Assembly (NCBI GenBank): GCA_050084515.1
Contig: CM114274.1
Coordinates: forward strand, 34,286,001-34,350,000
Length of the DNA stretch: 64,000 nt
Source of the DNA: Blasia pusilla
Taxonomy: Eukaryota; Marchantiophyta; Marchantiopsida; Blasiales
Direction: 5' to 3'
Positions 44,221-57,430 of this stretch are shown here, one piece after another. Made by a program: the position numbers and the translations under genes. The notes beneath the pieces were generated by a model that worked only from the letters and a program-made list of their open reading frames with translations, searched no databases and was not told the origin of the DNA. Each line of letters starts with the position of its first letter. Position 1 is the stretch's first letter.

Positions 44221-45720
44221 AATTGAATCGGAAATTCTCAAATTCTTCCGACCGGGTCAACACGTAACCCCGGACATTGCAGCGGAATCCCAACACAATC
44301 GGAATCCCAACACAATGCTCCTTGTGCTTAGCCGAGCATAACGACTCCCTAAACTAAGGGCGGAAAGTCCCACCACGATAACTCATGAAGTATTTATTCC
44401 GCAGGGGCCAGAAAACCTGGGATGAAACCCATCCCGATATCCCTAGGGGCCACATGGCCTTCTTGAAAACCCATTCGTGGCAACAGCAATTGTCAAGAGC
44501 TGACATAATGTCATCCGCCGTCCAATCGACGTCCGAACTGGTCCTCGTTTCTCCCCCACGCGAGCGAGCGAAGGAACCCTAAACGCGCGTCAAGGCTCGA
44601 ACTCGCAGTCGCACCAAAGCAAAAGCGAGCAAAAGCCCATCCCATCCGAAATTAGCTCCCGTGCCTTCCTTACTTGCTTAAGAAACGCACAGGCTTGGCC
44701 TCGCTTTGCACGCTCCGTATCGGAATCATCCGGAGCGCACTCCACCCTCCATCATGCGGCAATCTCGATATCGTCCGGCTCCCACCGAGATTTCGCGGTT
44801 GTTTGCCCCCAGGAGCTGGAGTTGGAGCTCACATACGATGGATCCTTGTCAGAAGTACATGCCACTCCCACTCACTCACAGATCGAGTTGACTCCACCCC
44901 ACGCAACGTCGTCCCCGGGAAGTACTGTGAATGACAACAACACCAACAAAGATTAACGGAACAATTAAGAAATTCCCCACGGATCTCCTCCAAAGGGGAA
45001 GGAAGCTCGACCCTAAACCCTAAAGCGCCCCAGCGCGGAATGTCGTGTCATGTCACCTCCTGCCAAGTTCCGCGCCCCACAACTTGGCACCGCGGGGAAT
45101 ATCCTCGGCATGAAGTGTACTACTAGAAGTACACCCTAGTACAAGTCGACGGACGGGTACCAACGGGAGACGAATATCCAGGTTCAGTGCATCCCTCGCA
45201 CGCACGCACGCACGCCCGCCCACACAGGTGCGGGCGCTACGATCGGCATGGTGCTAAAAACATAAATAAAATAGACGGTTTTGGGGATTTCAAAAGTTGC
45301 CGAATTTGAACGAGCGAGTTACCCATGTCGCGATGAGCGGCGGTAGAGGGGCGTCCTTCCGCGAAGCGCCCAGGGCTTGCGGAGCCCATGAGAGCGAGGG
45401 ACCGGTCAAGATGAGTCATGTCCTTTTCGTCGCTTTTCTGACGGCCGGATATTCCACGGATGAATCTAGCGATGATGCGGCGTCATCGGTGGATCCCTCC
45501 AGATGTACCTCTTCCCGACGAAATGGATATTCCGTTCTCGCTCTGGACATGCAAACGAATCCCCTTTCACGGGTGAATAATGCGCCTAAACGCCCCGTCC
45601 CGCCCGTCTTGGATGACACCCGGCATATTCTTTGCGCTAATCTAAGGGATGTCAAAATCGGATCTTCCAAGTCGGATTCCGTAAGTCGCTGCCGTAACTT
45701 TTGACCGTTGCCCGCGTCTC
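44221..45720. other. GC/CpG-rich island with telo-box-like motif
   Basis: GC-rich interval between AT-rich flanks. CCCTAAACCCTAAA at 45011-45024 is two telomere-type repeats, also the core of the plant telo-box promoter element; AACCCTAAAC occurs at 44576. CGCACGCACGCACGC at 45197 is a short microsatellite. The overlapping frames at 45297-45704 (plus) and 45670-45416 (minus) show no domain. It may be a promoter or leader region, but I cannot assign a gene. Confidence 0.3.
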
Positions 45721-47640
45721 CTTTTCTTTCGGAAGGATACGGTGAAGTGAGGATTTCAATTCACCGGACATTTCCAGTCTTTTAACGTATTGAGTCATCC
45801 CATAAATTATCCCCTCTTGTCGGCCCTTCTCTAATTTTTAAAAGGTTTAAAATAAATAAAACCAACTTGTGGGCGGTACTTCTAAAGTAGGGAGTAATCA
45901 TGTTAAAAAATTAAGGAAGAAATATTTTCTTGTAGTCCATCGTCATATGCCAACCAAAGAGATGTTTGCAAATCAAAAGGGCATTCTCCAGTAATAATAT
46001 AGATTTGTCACTTATGATTTGTGTATGTCGTTACAAGAGACCCCTTGCAATGCAAGAAGACATTAAATAAAAGCTTAATATTAGTAAGCGAGATCGCTCA
46101 TTTTGTCATGTGTCCTGCAATCAAGTTGTCGATTATATCACATGCTACGCAATTGAAAATTATAAATCAATCTTGTAATTATAATTTAAGTAATATTTAT
46201 GATAGCACTTTACGACTAACTCATGACAAGGTCCTTAATACAAAACGTGTAATTTTTTGATGTATATCACTGTTCTCATATTATCATTAGTAAGGATGAT
46301 CCTTGCTAGAATTTGCCTTTGCAAAAAATTGCAAGCTTGCTATAATTCAATCATGGTATGCATCTTTTGAGAAACTTCTTTACAAAAATTTTAATCTAGC
46401 AATCTCTAAAAAACGGTTAATTTGCTCGCACTGTGAATCGCTTCGATTTATTGATATAATTTCACTTCTCTATGCATGGACAAGAGTAGTACACATTTTT
46501 CTTGCTAGGTTTTATGAACGTCTAAAATGTCTCCTTCTATCTTGAATTAGTATTTATTTAGATATTGGTTGTGATACAATATTTCTATAAAGCATGATTC
46601 TAATGTAAGAAAATTGCTTGCCATCAAATCATTGTATGCATCACATGAATGAACTACACTATCTTCGTGCGCTCTTAGTAGATCTTCAATGAAAAGTGAA
46701 CTTGAAAACAAACTTGACGTATAAAAATGCATTATTGCCATGCATGTGGTTGTTAGATTATTTGACATGTATGAGAAATGGGATATTTGACTTTTTCCTT
46801 CTATACTATTAATAGGTCTTCTTCCCATAATATAAAGTGCCTTGAACTAAAATGGGGTGAGAAAAACCTAGTGACTCTCTACTTCGTATACCATCTACAT
46901 CACATAGCTATGAATATTTTGATTTATGATTTAACACCACTAAACCATGCTTCTTCTTGTTTAAGGAGTTCTTTAGATTAAAGGTAGGGTGCACTCACGA
47001 GTTCCATATTGAATATCCAAAAGCCAATAACTCAACTTCATAATTCAAAATTTAGCTTTTATTTCTTCACCTCCCTCTTAAATTTCTCTTTAATCACGAA
47101 AGTATTATTTTCCTACCTATCAATGGAGTCATATGCTCTAATTTTTAAAATTTAATCTTAACCCACTATAACTTAAAGTACTTAAGACAATACTTTGACT
47201 AACTTTTACAAGATATCTATAAATAATGTAAAATAGGAGGTTCTTTTCCCAATTCTATTAAGCTTCCTTTGCTTGCCTCACAAAATTCTTTGATTATCTT
47301 GCTAAGAAATATCTCTACAATGTGTTCTTATAAGCACGGAAATTGTTTCCAAAAAGGAAACCAAATCTAATCAAATATACGATTGAGATATATCCTTTCC
47401 ATGTAATTAAGTTTTCTGAAAGATTTTACTCATAAATATTAAATTAATATGAATAAAACCCTTTAAAAATTATGAATAACAATTTTAGAATATTTGGGAA
47501 GAATTTCTAAGAAAGAAAGTGTTGAATTATTTCTCAAGTGCCAAAATTAGGGAAAGAATGGTCACCATGGGCATAGGGAGTACGTTGTAAATGAATTTTG
47601 GATACTAAGAGGATGCTGGTATTATTGCATATAAACGAAC
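45721..47640. other. Very AT-rich spacer, nothing recognised
   Basis: Long AT-rich tract with homopolymer runs. Short frames (46021-46260, 46303-46545) have AT-driven composition. No supported gene, RNA or repeat boundary. Confidence 0.5.
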
Positions 47641-47682
47641 AAGTCTGTTCCTAGAGCGGATATGGACAGACAAGTTTGGAGA

Positions 47683-47914
47683 TGCCCACGGACATGGATT
47701 GCAAAAGGTGGGACCCATTATCCATACTTATAATTCATGGTGGAAGCCAGGGAAAAGGTGGGAGGGGCAATAAGGAGGGAAGGAGTGGAGGTGGAAGGAA
47801 GAAAAAATGACAAAGTACGGATCACAAAGGCAAGTGGGGGATGAGAAAGAAGGGGGAGATGGGTCCCAAATGGACGTAAGTCCACAAGTATGGACTTTTG
47901 CCATATGCAACCTT
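47683..47914. repeat. Dispersed non-autonomous repeat, copy C
   Basis: Third copy of the family at 737-970 and 9622-9890. It carries ACGGACATGGATTGCAAAAG, ATAATTCATGGTGGAAG, the GGAGTGGAGGTGGAAGG purine block, GGACGTAAGTCCACAAG and the CCATATGCAACCTTG end. All three copies lie in the same orientation. Confidence 0.5.
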
Positions 47915-49556
47915 GATGCTTGGAGATCATCCATCTTGGCTAGTGAGTTCTAAAGAACAAAATTAGATACCGTGAGGTCACCATGATCATTAGGAGAAGC
48001 TTGAAGTGTGCACAAGGTCTCAAATTATTTATGTAGTATCAACAAACAGTATGGTCCCAAATGCCCAATCCAATGCAAACGTTCAACATGTGATGACCAA
48101 CCAACACCCTCTTTCAAGCATGCTCCTAACACATGGTCTATGAAGCTAAGGCACAATCCCAATATATGTCTTACAAGATATTCTAGTCATACCATTAGGA
48201 CGTGGACCTAGACTACATATACATAGGTGATATCATTGATGTCATTGCTTATGAAAGACCTTGAGAGGTAGAGTTTAGAGCTTGATACCTAAGTTCTAAT
48301 GAGAGTTTGGTAGGACTTGTCAAGGCACATGGATAAATGTTTTTGAAGAATCTACAAGATTTTAATGAAGGACATGTGAAAGTTGGTCACACACAAGTAA
48401 TAGTAGATTTACTATTTATAGTAACTAGCAATAAAGGTTTATGAAATAGGGTATCTCAAACCACGATCTATGATAAATAGTTCAATGTTCATGATGCAAT
48501 CCTAATATATGTTGAAATGGATATCATGAAGGTCATATTTTAATGAAGTTGATTAAGAGGTGCTCAATATCACAAGAGAAATTTATGACAAGGGTATTCT
48601 CATGAGAGTCTTAGGATCCAAAAATTGTATAGGCCCCGTAGCACATGCATTATGTGAGAGACGTTGCATATTTGAGTAAGATGGACATTATAAGCAATAT
48701 GATAAATATTTAGCATCTGGTGATTAAATAACTCCCTTTCCTAGTGGGATTGTAAAATGCAAAAAATTATTGTCTATAATTGATGACTGAGTTGGATTGA
48801 AATTCTTTTGAAGAGCAAGCACAAATACTTGGAATCGCGTCTTTTTGAAATCTTCCACTACATCACCATTTATAGGTCAAGGTTGTAAAATATTTTAGAG
48901 TAAGTTACCAACTTTCTTTAAATTTTTTCATGACATATGTCCCATTTCTTTTCCACTAATTCCATACAATTTCTTGCAGTATTTTTGCATTCCATTACTA
49001 TAATGCCTACCATTGAATGTCCTCATATCGTTGAGAAATTGGGTATGAAAATTTGATGAATAGTGGGATGCATGAAACTATCCTCTAAAATTGAGAAAAA
49101 TGAGATGAATACTTCGAAAAAAATAAGACGCTCTAATTCCTTATATGAATATTCGACGTCTGTATAAAGAAATCGAACAAAAAATTTCTTCTCTCTTGCC
49201 TCTCTATAGACTATCTCATTTATTCTAGTGAGATTTGTATTCTTTTTTTTATAGCTATATTACGCTCGTTCAGTTTATAGCTAAGATTGGGTTCAAATAC
49301 CTCATAGGGAATATCTCCCTATTTCTTGATGACACTTGGATTTTTTTATCATACTAGTGGTTGATCAAAAACATTATTGATAATTAATCCTAACACTACT
49401 TTGTTAATTTAGAAAAATGCGGCATGGAAGTTGCATGTTCTTACACTAGCAATTAAATTGTGAAAGGATCTCAAGATTGTCGTAAGCAAATCGCAAATTT
49501 TTTCAAAACTTTATGAGTCTAAGTATTTACAAAAACTTAACTTCTCACTTATTCAT
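47915..49556. other. AT-rich spacer, nothing recognised
   Basis: No domain-bearing frame and no identifiable repeat ends up to the left target duplication of the minus-strand Copia. Confidence 0.5.
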
Positions 49557-49561
49557 AAAAG

Positions 49562-49982
49562 TGTGAGAAAATAGAAAGTGACGAAATCACTGAAATCTTT
49601 ACAAAACTTAGAGATACAAAGTGGCCTAGTCCGTCCGTGGGCTCACAGAAGAGCTGTGATGGAACCTGAACATGAGATAACTCGACATACGAGAATGCGC
49701 TACCGCGGCGGCTCCCGACTATTTCACTATTCGGAAAACTATGATTTTTTTACCTATTTTTCTTCATTTCTCTTAATAGAAAAAATTTGCATTTGGGTGT
49801 CCTGCACCCTAATGCAATATAGGGTTGGATAATCCTAGTAACGCTACTCCTAAAACCACCTACGTCCTATTATTATGACTCTTTCGACGTCTAAGTTGGA
49901 ACCATCAATCTAGGCTTCTCCTCATACAAGGAGGCCGATCAGATTAATGGTGTTCAGAGAAGTGAATGTTGAGAATCCAACA
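49562..49982 (-). repeat. Copia-3 3' LTR
   Basis: 421 bp, matching 54089-54497. It is flanked on its outer side by the AAAAG duplication. The internal AGGGTGCAGGACACCC (minus strand, near 49800) can form a hairpin; the 5' LTR has the equivalent CGGTGCCCCGCACCCTG with compensating differences. Confidence 0.9.
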
Positions 49983-49997
49983 TCCCCCCTCAAAATC
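49983..49997 (-). promoter_or_regulatory. Copia-3 polypurine tract
   Basis: On the minus strand GATTTTGAGGGGGGA directly precedes the 3' LTR (TGTTGGATTCTC). Confidence 0.88.
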
Positions 49998-50014
49998 CAC
50001 TCTCATGTGGACAA

Positions 50015-51670
50015 CTATCTTGGACCTATGCCAAGACCCTTCAGATTTCGGTGAAGTTGATCTCCGCTCAAAGCTTTCGTGAAGATGTTTGCACGGTTAT
50101 CCTCTGTTGGACAATAGACTAACTTCAAAACCTCTCTCTCGATCAATTCATGAACAAAATGATACTGGATCTCTATGTGCTTTGTACGAGCATGAAACAT
50201 AGGATTATGTGCTATGGCAATGCAACTTTGATTATCACACCACATTATAGTAGCACTTTTTTGTGCTTCTCCTATGTCCTCCAATATCCATCTCAACCAT
50301 ACTACTTCACAAGAAGCATAACAAGCCGCCTTGTACTCTGCCTTGGTAGAGGAAAGAGCTATTGTAGGTTGCTTCTTGCTCACCCATGACACCACACCTG
50401 ATCCTACCAAGAAGCAATAGCCCGAAACTGATCTGTGAGAATCTGAATCTCATACCCAATCCGAGTCACAAAAAGCTGACAATTCCGTCTCTGCTCCATA
50501 GATAATTCCGTACTCGATAATGCCTTTGATGTACTTCAACACATGCATCCCTGCCTTCCAATAATTCTCACGAGGCTTAGTTGAGAACATACTCAACACT
50601 CCCACAATGAAGCTAATGTCTGGTCTAGTGTTACACAAAAATATCAAACTGCCTACAAGCTTTCTGTACAACTTTTCATCTACCAATGGTGAAACATCCT
50701 CCATCGAGAGTTTCAAATCTACCTCCATTGGCGAGACCACTGCATTACACTCGGTCATCCCGAATTCCTTCAAGATTTCTCTAGCATACTTTTTTTTAGA
50801 AAGAAAAATAGAATCTGACTGTTGCCAAATCTCCAGCCCTATAAAGTAGTGCAAAAGACCTAAATCTGACATTTCAAACTCATATTTTAACACTCCCTTC
50901 ATTTCCTCTATTTTCTTACTGTGGTCTCCTATGATGATTAGATCATCCATATACATGACTATCAATATATACATCCCATCTTCGCAAAACACATACAAAT
51001 TTGCTTCTGACGGACTCTTGATGAGACCCTTCTCTCGGAAGAATGTATCTATTCGTTGATTCCATACCCTTGGGGCTTGCTTCAACCCATACAATGCTCG
51101 ATGAAGTAAACACACTTTCTCTTCTGATCTGGATGTCTCATAACCTGGTGGTTGAGATACATACACCTCCTCCTTGAGACTCCCATTCAGAAAGGCAGAT
51201 TTCGCATCGTATTGGTATATAGGCCAACGTCTTGTTCCTACAACCGCTAGAACAATTCGAATGGTTTTCAACCTTGCAGCAGGAGCAAAAGTCTCATAGT
51301 ATTCAAAACCTTTGATTTGTGAGCATCCTTGTGCAACCAATCTCGCTTTGAATTTATCCAATGTACCGTCCGACTTGTACTTGGTCTTGTATACCCACTT
51401 GGTGCGTATTATCTTTCTGTCCTTTGGCTTCTCAAACAAAGTCCAAGTTTCATTTCTTTGAATAGCGTCCATCTCCATCTGCATGGCCTCTCTCCATTGA
51501 GGATGAGCAAGGGCCTCATCCAAGCATGATGGCTCTTCCACCTTCAAGACCTCTATCATCAAGGCCATGTTGACGAGATGTACGGAAGCTCTATTTTGCT
51601 CCTCTAGCCTCTTTGATCTCCTTGGATGTGTAACAACTTCATCACTTGCTGGTGGATCCTTACCATCCAA
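50015..51670 (-). pseudogene. Copia-3 reverse transcriptase and RNase H (one internal stop)
   Basis: RT is open for 406 codons (51670-50450): NETWTLFEKPKDRKIIRTKW, QYDAKSAFLNGSLKEEVYVS (catalytic Asp), ALYGLKQAPRVW and the active site MYMDDLIIIG. A single TGA (50452-50450) after FCDSDWV separates it from RNase H, which continues in the same frame: SWVSKKQPTIALSSTKAEYK, CDNQSCIAIAHNPMFHARTK, ANIFTKALSGDQLH, ending 50015. All catalytic residues I can place are present. The enzymatic domains look nearly intact, suggesting a fairly recent insertion. Confidence 0.9.
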
Positions 51671-51678
51671 GAGCTGCT

Positions 51679-53074
51679 TTATCCACTTAGGATATGATGA
51701 CCGTGGTGGAAGAGCTCTTTGTAATCATCACCAAATTCTTCTTCTTGATGATATGGTGTAAACATTGGTGGTGTGCTTTGGTGGATTATCTCTTCGTTTG
51801 ATGATAATGTGGACGGACCACTGATATCCGCCACTTGACAAGGCTGTTCCTGGAACACCAGATCACAACTCACAAGCATCTTCTTTGCCTCAAGACACCA
51901 TAGGCGATAAGCTTTAGACTCATCATTGTATCCCATAAAGATGCAGTTCCTGCTCTTGGACTCCAGCTTGGTCTTGGATGCTTTAGGAATATGTACAAAG
52001 CACTCACTACCAAAAGTCTTGAAATATTGGACTAATGGTACCTTACATGAGTATGATCGATGAGGAGTCATACCTTGCACTGACTCGGTAGCACTTTTAT
52101 TTAGAATGTAAACGTCAATATTAACAGCTTCAGCCCAAAATCCTTCTGTCAAACCTTTTGCTTTCATCATTCATCTTGCCATCTCCACCATTGTACGGTT
52201 TCGAAGCTCAGCAACTCCATTTTGTTGGGGTGTATATGCCGTGTTTAAGTGTCATTTGGTTCCATGCTCCCCCAAATATTTGTTGAATTCTGTTGATAAG
52301 AATTCTCCTCCTCGATCGGTGCGGAGCTTATGTACCTTCTTTCCTATCTCATTCTCAACTAGCTTGTGGCATACTTTAAATTTTCCAAAAGCACTTGCCT
52401 TATCACGAAGGAAATACACCCACATCTTCCTACTATAATCGTCGACAACTAAAGAGAAGTAGGAAGAACCACTTAATGCCACTTTTCTCATTTTACCACA
52501 GAGGTCAGCATGAATCAACTCTAGAGGAGCCTTTGCTCTATTGCTGGACTCTTGTGGAAATGGTTGTTGGTGTTCATACAAGCTTTGCATGTATCCAATA
52601 GTCCAGAAATTGTTGGTAAATCAACAACCATGCCATATTTCTGCATATGACTTAGTAAGGGAAAGCTTAGGTGACCAAATCTTTCATGCCACAACTTACT
52701 GCTACTAAGATCTATACCTATACTTGTCATGAAAGCATACAACTTGTAGATATTTCCACGTCGTATACCTTCACCCTCTACTTTTCCATTGGAATCCTCA
52801 ATGATTGCTCCAGTTTTATTGAAACGAACTTCTAGGTCACGATCACATAATACTACGAATGAATCAACTTGTGATTCAGCTCTGGTACGTACAGCAGATC
52901 AGTGAACTTCTTTTCATCTCCTTTTTGTGAGACCAAAGAAATTATACCTTTTCCTTCTACTGGGCATTTTGCATTATTTCCAACAGTAATAATGATGGGG
53001 TCCTGTAGATGTTGTAAGGAGCTATACCAATCCTTATGATTGGTCATATGCCTAAATGCTCCACTATCAAGCAT
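51679..53074 (-). pseudogene. Copia-3 protease and integrase
   Basis: Protease active site MLDSGAFRHMTNH (53074) has the canonical D-S-G-A. The pre-integrase zinc motif is LWHERFGHLSF with CKACMN (about 52690-52560). Integrase core: LELIHADLCGK (first Asp), LRTDRGGEFLSTEF (second Asp), TPQQNGVAELRNRT (Glu, about 52205). KSRNCIFMGYNDESKAYRLW is the C-terminal domain. Breaks are frameshifts near 52850, 52570 and 51690 and TGA codons at about 52252 and 52173; the first lies where CGA is usual. Confidence 0.85.
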
Positions 53075-53221
53075 CCATGCATCTTCACTCTTTGACTTAG
53101 TGGAATGTTCTGCCTGTGTGCAAAACTCTTCAATTGCTACCCAAGCATCTACTTCATGTTCTCCTAGCTCTACAGAATTTCCAGACTCCTTCTTAGGTCT
53201 TAAACATCCGTTATTCTCATC

Positions 53222-54016
53222 CTAACTCCTGTTTCTACAATCTTTGGTAAGATGACCTAGCTTACCACAATAAAAGCATTTGAAGGCTTTCCTTGGAAAT
53301 TTCTTCTTGACATTTGAACTGTAATCATGATTTCTACCTCTCTATACGTTGGCAATAAATGTTGCATCACTTCCCCCTCTTGCTTTGAAGCGCATTTCCT
53401 CTTCTACCAACATTGCACTAAATTGTTCAAAAGTAAGCGGTGTGGGTCTTACTTGAGTATTCAATGCAGTGACCAAACTGTCATACCTTGGAGGCAAAAT
53501 CCTTATGCACCGACGTGCCAAATCTTTGGTAGACTTTGAAATTCCTATAGACGCCATCTGATGTTGAAGATTCTTGATCCTTGTAAAAAATTGCTCCGCG
53601 CTTTCTCCTTCTGAAAATTTCTCGGACGTAAGTTGATTCTCTTGATTCTAAATCCGAGTCTCATTCCTTGTTTCATACTGATTCTTGAGAATGTTCCACG
53701 CCTCAACAGCAGTGGTTGTATGTTGAATGAGAGTCATGACATAATCAGTTACATTCGTGATAATTGCATATAGAGCATCAACATTTCTAGGTTTCCATGC
53801 TTGCAATACAAGAAGATCGATATCACCAGATGAAGATGACCATGTAGAACTCAAAGTAGCTTGTGGATTCGAATTGACCCATGTGGCCGTCTCCCATATC
53901 TCAAATGATTCGAGGATAGTTCTCATTTTGAACTTCCACAATGTATAGTTAGACCCATATAAATTCCCTTCACCCATCAGACGAGGGCGAGCACCAACTG
54001 ACGAAGAAGTAGCCAT
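53222..54016 (-). pseudogene. gag: Copia-3 gag
   Basis: Starts MATSSSVGARPRLMGEGNLY at 54016, in the right place after the primer site. NYTLWKFKMRTILESFEIWE, AVEAWNILKNQYETRNETRI, SMASIGISKSTKDL-type and FEQFSAMLVEEEMRFKARGG blocks make the gag-polypeptide (UBN2) domain, here partly with substitutions. The zinc knuckle CFYCGKLGHLTKDC (C-X2-C-X4-H-X4-C) is at 53279-53238. Only single-base nonsense changes interrupt the frame (near 53648, 53341 and 53222); reading stays in frame throughout. Confidence 0.8.
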
Positions 54017-54076
54017 CTCTCAAGATTTTGTGCAAACACACTAGATCGCCAGATACAAAATACTGGAAAACCTACT

Positions 54077-54088
54077 GCTTTGATACCA
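54077..54088 (-). promoter_or_regulatory. Copia-3 primer-binding site
   Basis: On the minus strand TGGTATCAAAGC follows the 5' LTR directly and matches the initiator-Met tRNA primer sequence used by plant Copia elements. Confidence 0.88.
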
Positions 54089-54497
54089 TGTGAGAAAACA
54101 TAAAGTGGAAAAATCATTGAAATCTTTACAAAACTTAGAGATACAAAGTGGCCTAGTCCGTTCGTGCGCTCACAGAAGATCTTCGATGGAACCTGAACAT
54201 GGAGACAACTTGACATACAAGATTACGCTACCGCTGCGGCTCCCGACTACTTCACTACTCGGGAAACTAGGGTTTTTTACCTATTTTTCTTCGTTTCTAT
54301 ATTGCATCAGGGTGCGGGGCACCGTGATGCGATATAAAGTTGGATAATCCTAGTAACGCTACTCCTGAAACCATCTACGTCATATTACTATGACTCCTTC
54401 GACGTCTAAGTCGAAACCATCAATCTAGGCTTTTCCTCATACAAGGGGGCCGATCAGATTAATGGTGCTCAGAGAAGTGGATGTTGATAATCCAACA
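54089..54497 (-). repeat. Copia-3 5' LTR
   Basis: 409 bp; on the minus strand it runs from TGTTGGATTATC to TTTTCTCACA (TG...CA). It differs from the 421-bp 3' copy by substitutions and a few indels, the largest near 54300 (an AATAGAAAAAATTTGC stretch is absent here). Confidence 0.9.
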
Positions 54498-54889
54498 AAA
54501 AGGTCATAAAGAACTCGTTACAAATAAATTTTTTTTGCAAAAAACTTAGATAAACAACGAGTCAAAGTAGTGGTTTTCTGCAAAGGACTCAAAAAGTGGT
54601 CGGAATATATTTGTTTTCTGCTCCTCTATTGACCAATTTATATTAATGTTTTGGCCTATAAACACCTATTTCAAGTGGGATTTGACTCCTTCTAATTTTT
54701 TCTTTAGGATGCCTCTGTTTCTTTTTTCTCATTCATTTCTTACAGTGTGCAAACAAGAACTTTGGAAAAAAATAACAATATAAATCTCACTATTTTGAAC
54801 ATTTTATCTACTATAGTCCTAGTCCCACACTTATTAGGATGTTTCTAGACTTTTGGATATTTGGAATGTTACACTGGAAGGGTATAGAT

Positions 54890-57430
54890 ATATAGAGAGT
54901 TGATGACGCAATATCTTCCGTAGGTATTTTATGATTACAACAACATTGGTTGAAGTCACACACAAGGAATCAAAGTGCAGAATGATCCACAATTAAATGG
55001 AGGATCTAGGTCATGTGATATATCCAAGTGGCTTCACTGAACTATTTCAAACATATTACACCCTTCAAATATAAGTCAAGTTTATGCACATGTGGAATTG
55101 GAAAACTCCAATCGATGATACGTTGGGGATTTTAGTGCAATTGTAAAGCCCTTGACTATGCCAAGAAGATAAGATTAGAAGTGGTAGTGGGGGAATGAGC
55201 AAGAAATAGTTCTTCAACAACTCAAAGACAAATTATTATGATTTATGTCTATATTGAGGACATTAGTCAAGGGAGTTTTTTTTTTTATAGTGCTACATTA
55301 ATTAGAGTATGTTCAATCTTGGAGCTGTGTGTACTCACCTAGAAGGATGATGAGAGTAGAGATTTTATCTTGGCTTACTTTAGCCATAAAAGGAGTACTA
55401 CTAAGGCAAACTACAATTGGCTAGAGTGATTAGGTGCAACATGGTATCACCCACATTTCATGTGCTATTTGTTTGTTACACCCATCGATCCATCATTGAT
55501 CGGCAAGGGATTACAAATTGGTTCATGATGGAGTCTAAAATCTTATAAGTAAGCTTATCTTATAGGCTCTTATATTACAAGATTATGATTTCCAAGATGT
55601 ATATTGACTTGGGCAACTCAATTAGGATATGAGTGTGTTGAGATTTGCAATCTATGCACGGTTTAGAAAGATGCAATTAGAGGTTGATGGCACGATGAGA
55701 ATGAGGAGAAGATAGTGCCTGAATAACATGCGTTTAACTACTCATGATTTTTTGCCATGGAAGGACACATGGCACTAACTTTGACAACAATGTCAAATTA
55801 TGAGGTCCTTGGCAACATATGAACAAGATATCAATGAGGATGGAGCGGTTAGGGACTATGTATGCATTGGTAGCATAGCAAGCCTATCAAGTGCAAAGGA
55901 GCAAGATTATGATAAGATCCTACAATGATCTTGGAGGCTTGGATAGGAGGGGATCTATGTTGTATGAGTCTATAAGGATCGTAAAGTGTGAGTAGTACCT
56001 TGTATATTGCAACAAGCATGGTATGTACATCATATCCATGAGTATTTGGGACATTTGGAGTGCAATAAAGGGATAACTTACTCTACCTATAGTATTGACG
56101 GCTTGACATGTCATGTTGATAAACATGTAGTGTTCCCAATTTCATGATATGTGATGGAGTATGACATCCTTCAATATTTTAATTGCATATCTAGACCTAT
56201 TATCAATCTTGGATTTATATTTCCAATGGAATTTGGGGACCATGATGTTTCATTAATTTTAATTTTAATCAATTTAAATGTTTGGAAAAACCAAAATTCC
56301 TAATAGATAGAGTTAGTTCTATTGCCAAAAAATAAAAGAGTGAGGAAGTGGCATATGCATTCTTGGATTCAGTTTTGAGTAAATTTAGAATACTAATAGT
56401 AATTTTTATTGAATTCTTAAGATATCAAGTTTTGGGGGAGTTTCAAACTTTACATGATGAAGTGCGTCGAGATTGACTTCCATATGATATCTTGAGATTC
56501 TCCCTAGAATGAACGATGTAGATGAGAGAGTTTTCAAACATTGAAGAGGTGCTTTTGCAAGTATTTCCTGGAAGTAGGTCACCTAAGATATTAGTAAATT
56601 TACTTCAAATTCTTGGCAATAAGGTACAATTTTAGTGGAAAAATAACCTCAACATCTTTTATGCTTGATGAATGAGAGCAATTAGGATTGATATGTATCT
56701 ATTTATCATGAATTTAGATAGGGTCATATATTATGTTTGATTTCACCTCTTACTAGGATTCTTTAGGGAAGATGCATGTTTCCTGAATGTATCGATGAGA
56801 TGTAGTTACCGACCTATACTAGCTCAAGTGATATCAATGACATGAAATTATTAAGTATGAAACCACATTAAAGGACCTCAAATTTCCACTTTTTGTGTTT
56901 TAGAGATGTATGTGTGTTTTGGTTAGGGAAAAATAACTATAGCAAGTGACATGGTCTTGATTTGAGGCCTTGTAGTACATGCTTATATGGATGGATGGTT
57001 TCCATATTTTTGCATAGTTTACAACTTTATGAGTTGTAAGGATGATGATAGTGATATATATTGTATAACAATAGAAATGTGAATAAAACTAGCAAATCAT
57101 CTCTATTAGACTAGAAAATATCTATACAAAGTGCATGGAGAGAGTGGATGTAAATCCACATAGGCCAAGGATGACAAGTTGGGAACGTGGAGAAACTCCA
57201 TGCGCAAATTGATCTAAGTTTAAGGTCCATTCACTGATGGTTAAGATAACTTGTCCCTTTTTGCTGAAACTTCTTTTTCCTTCTTCTACGAGGTGGAAAA
57301 GCTATGGTTCACTTTGCCTTATAATTATGATTAATAAACCCTCTCATTATGTGATTGGATGTGGTTTAACATGAGATAAATTCTTTAGAGCATGTATGGG
57401 ATGAAATATGATAATTTCCTATACATCTTT
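54890..57430 (+). mobile_element. AT-decayed relic of the methyltransferase-type Gypsy family (RT end to 3' LTR)
   Basis: Aligns collinearly to about 27030-30255. Matches include the RT end (AGGTCATGTGATATATCCAA at 55010 against AGGTCATACAATATACCCAA), RNase H (TCATGATGGAGTCTAAAATC; GATGGCACGATGAGAATGAG), the integrase zinc region (GTATTTGGGACATTTGGAGT near 56040), the PHD tail (TCTTACTAGGATTCTTTAGG near 56745) and the LTR end (ACCCTCTCATTATGTGATTG near 57337). No frame survives. Differences are dominated by C-to-T and G-to-A changes, giving a much more AT-rich copy. The methyltransferase part is not present here. Confidence 0.7.

Larger units (their letters stand above)
49562..54497 (-). mobile_element. 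Complete Ty1/Copia retrotransposon (Copia-3), minus strand
   Basis: 4936 bp with LTRs at 54089-54497 (5') and 49562-49982 (3'), a perfect 5-bp target duplication AAAAG (49557-49561, 54498-54502), primer-binding site and polypurine tract. Order on the minus strand is gag, PR, INT, RT, RH. It belongs to a different Copia lineage from Copia-1: LTRs and protein sequences differ clearly. Inactivation is light, with about five nonsense codons and at least three frameshifts (near 52850, 52570 and 51690). RT alone is a 406-codon uninterrupted frame. Confidence 0.94.

Noticed and set aside
45297-45704. 135-codon plus-strand frame in a CpG-rich island
   Set aside because: No recognisable domain, overlapped by an antisense frame of similar quality.
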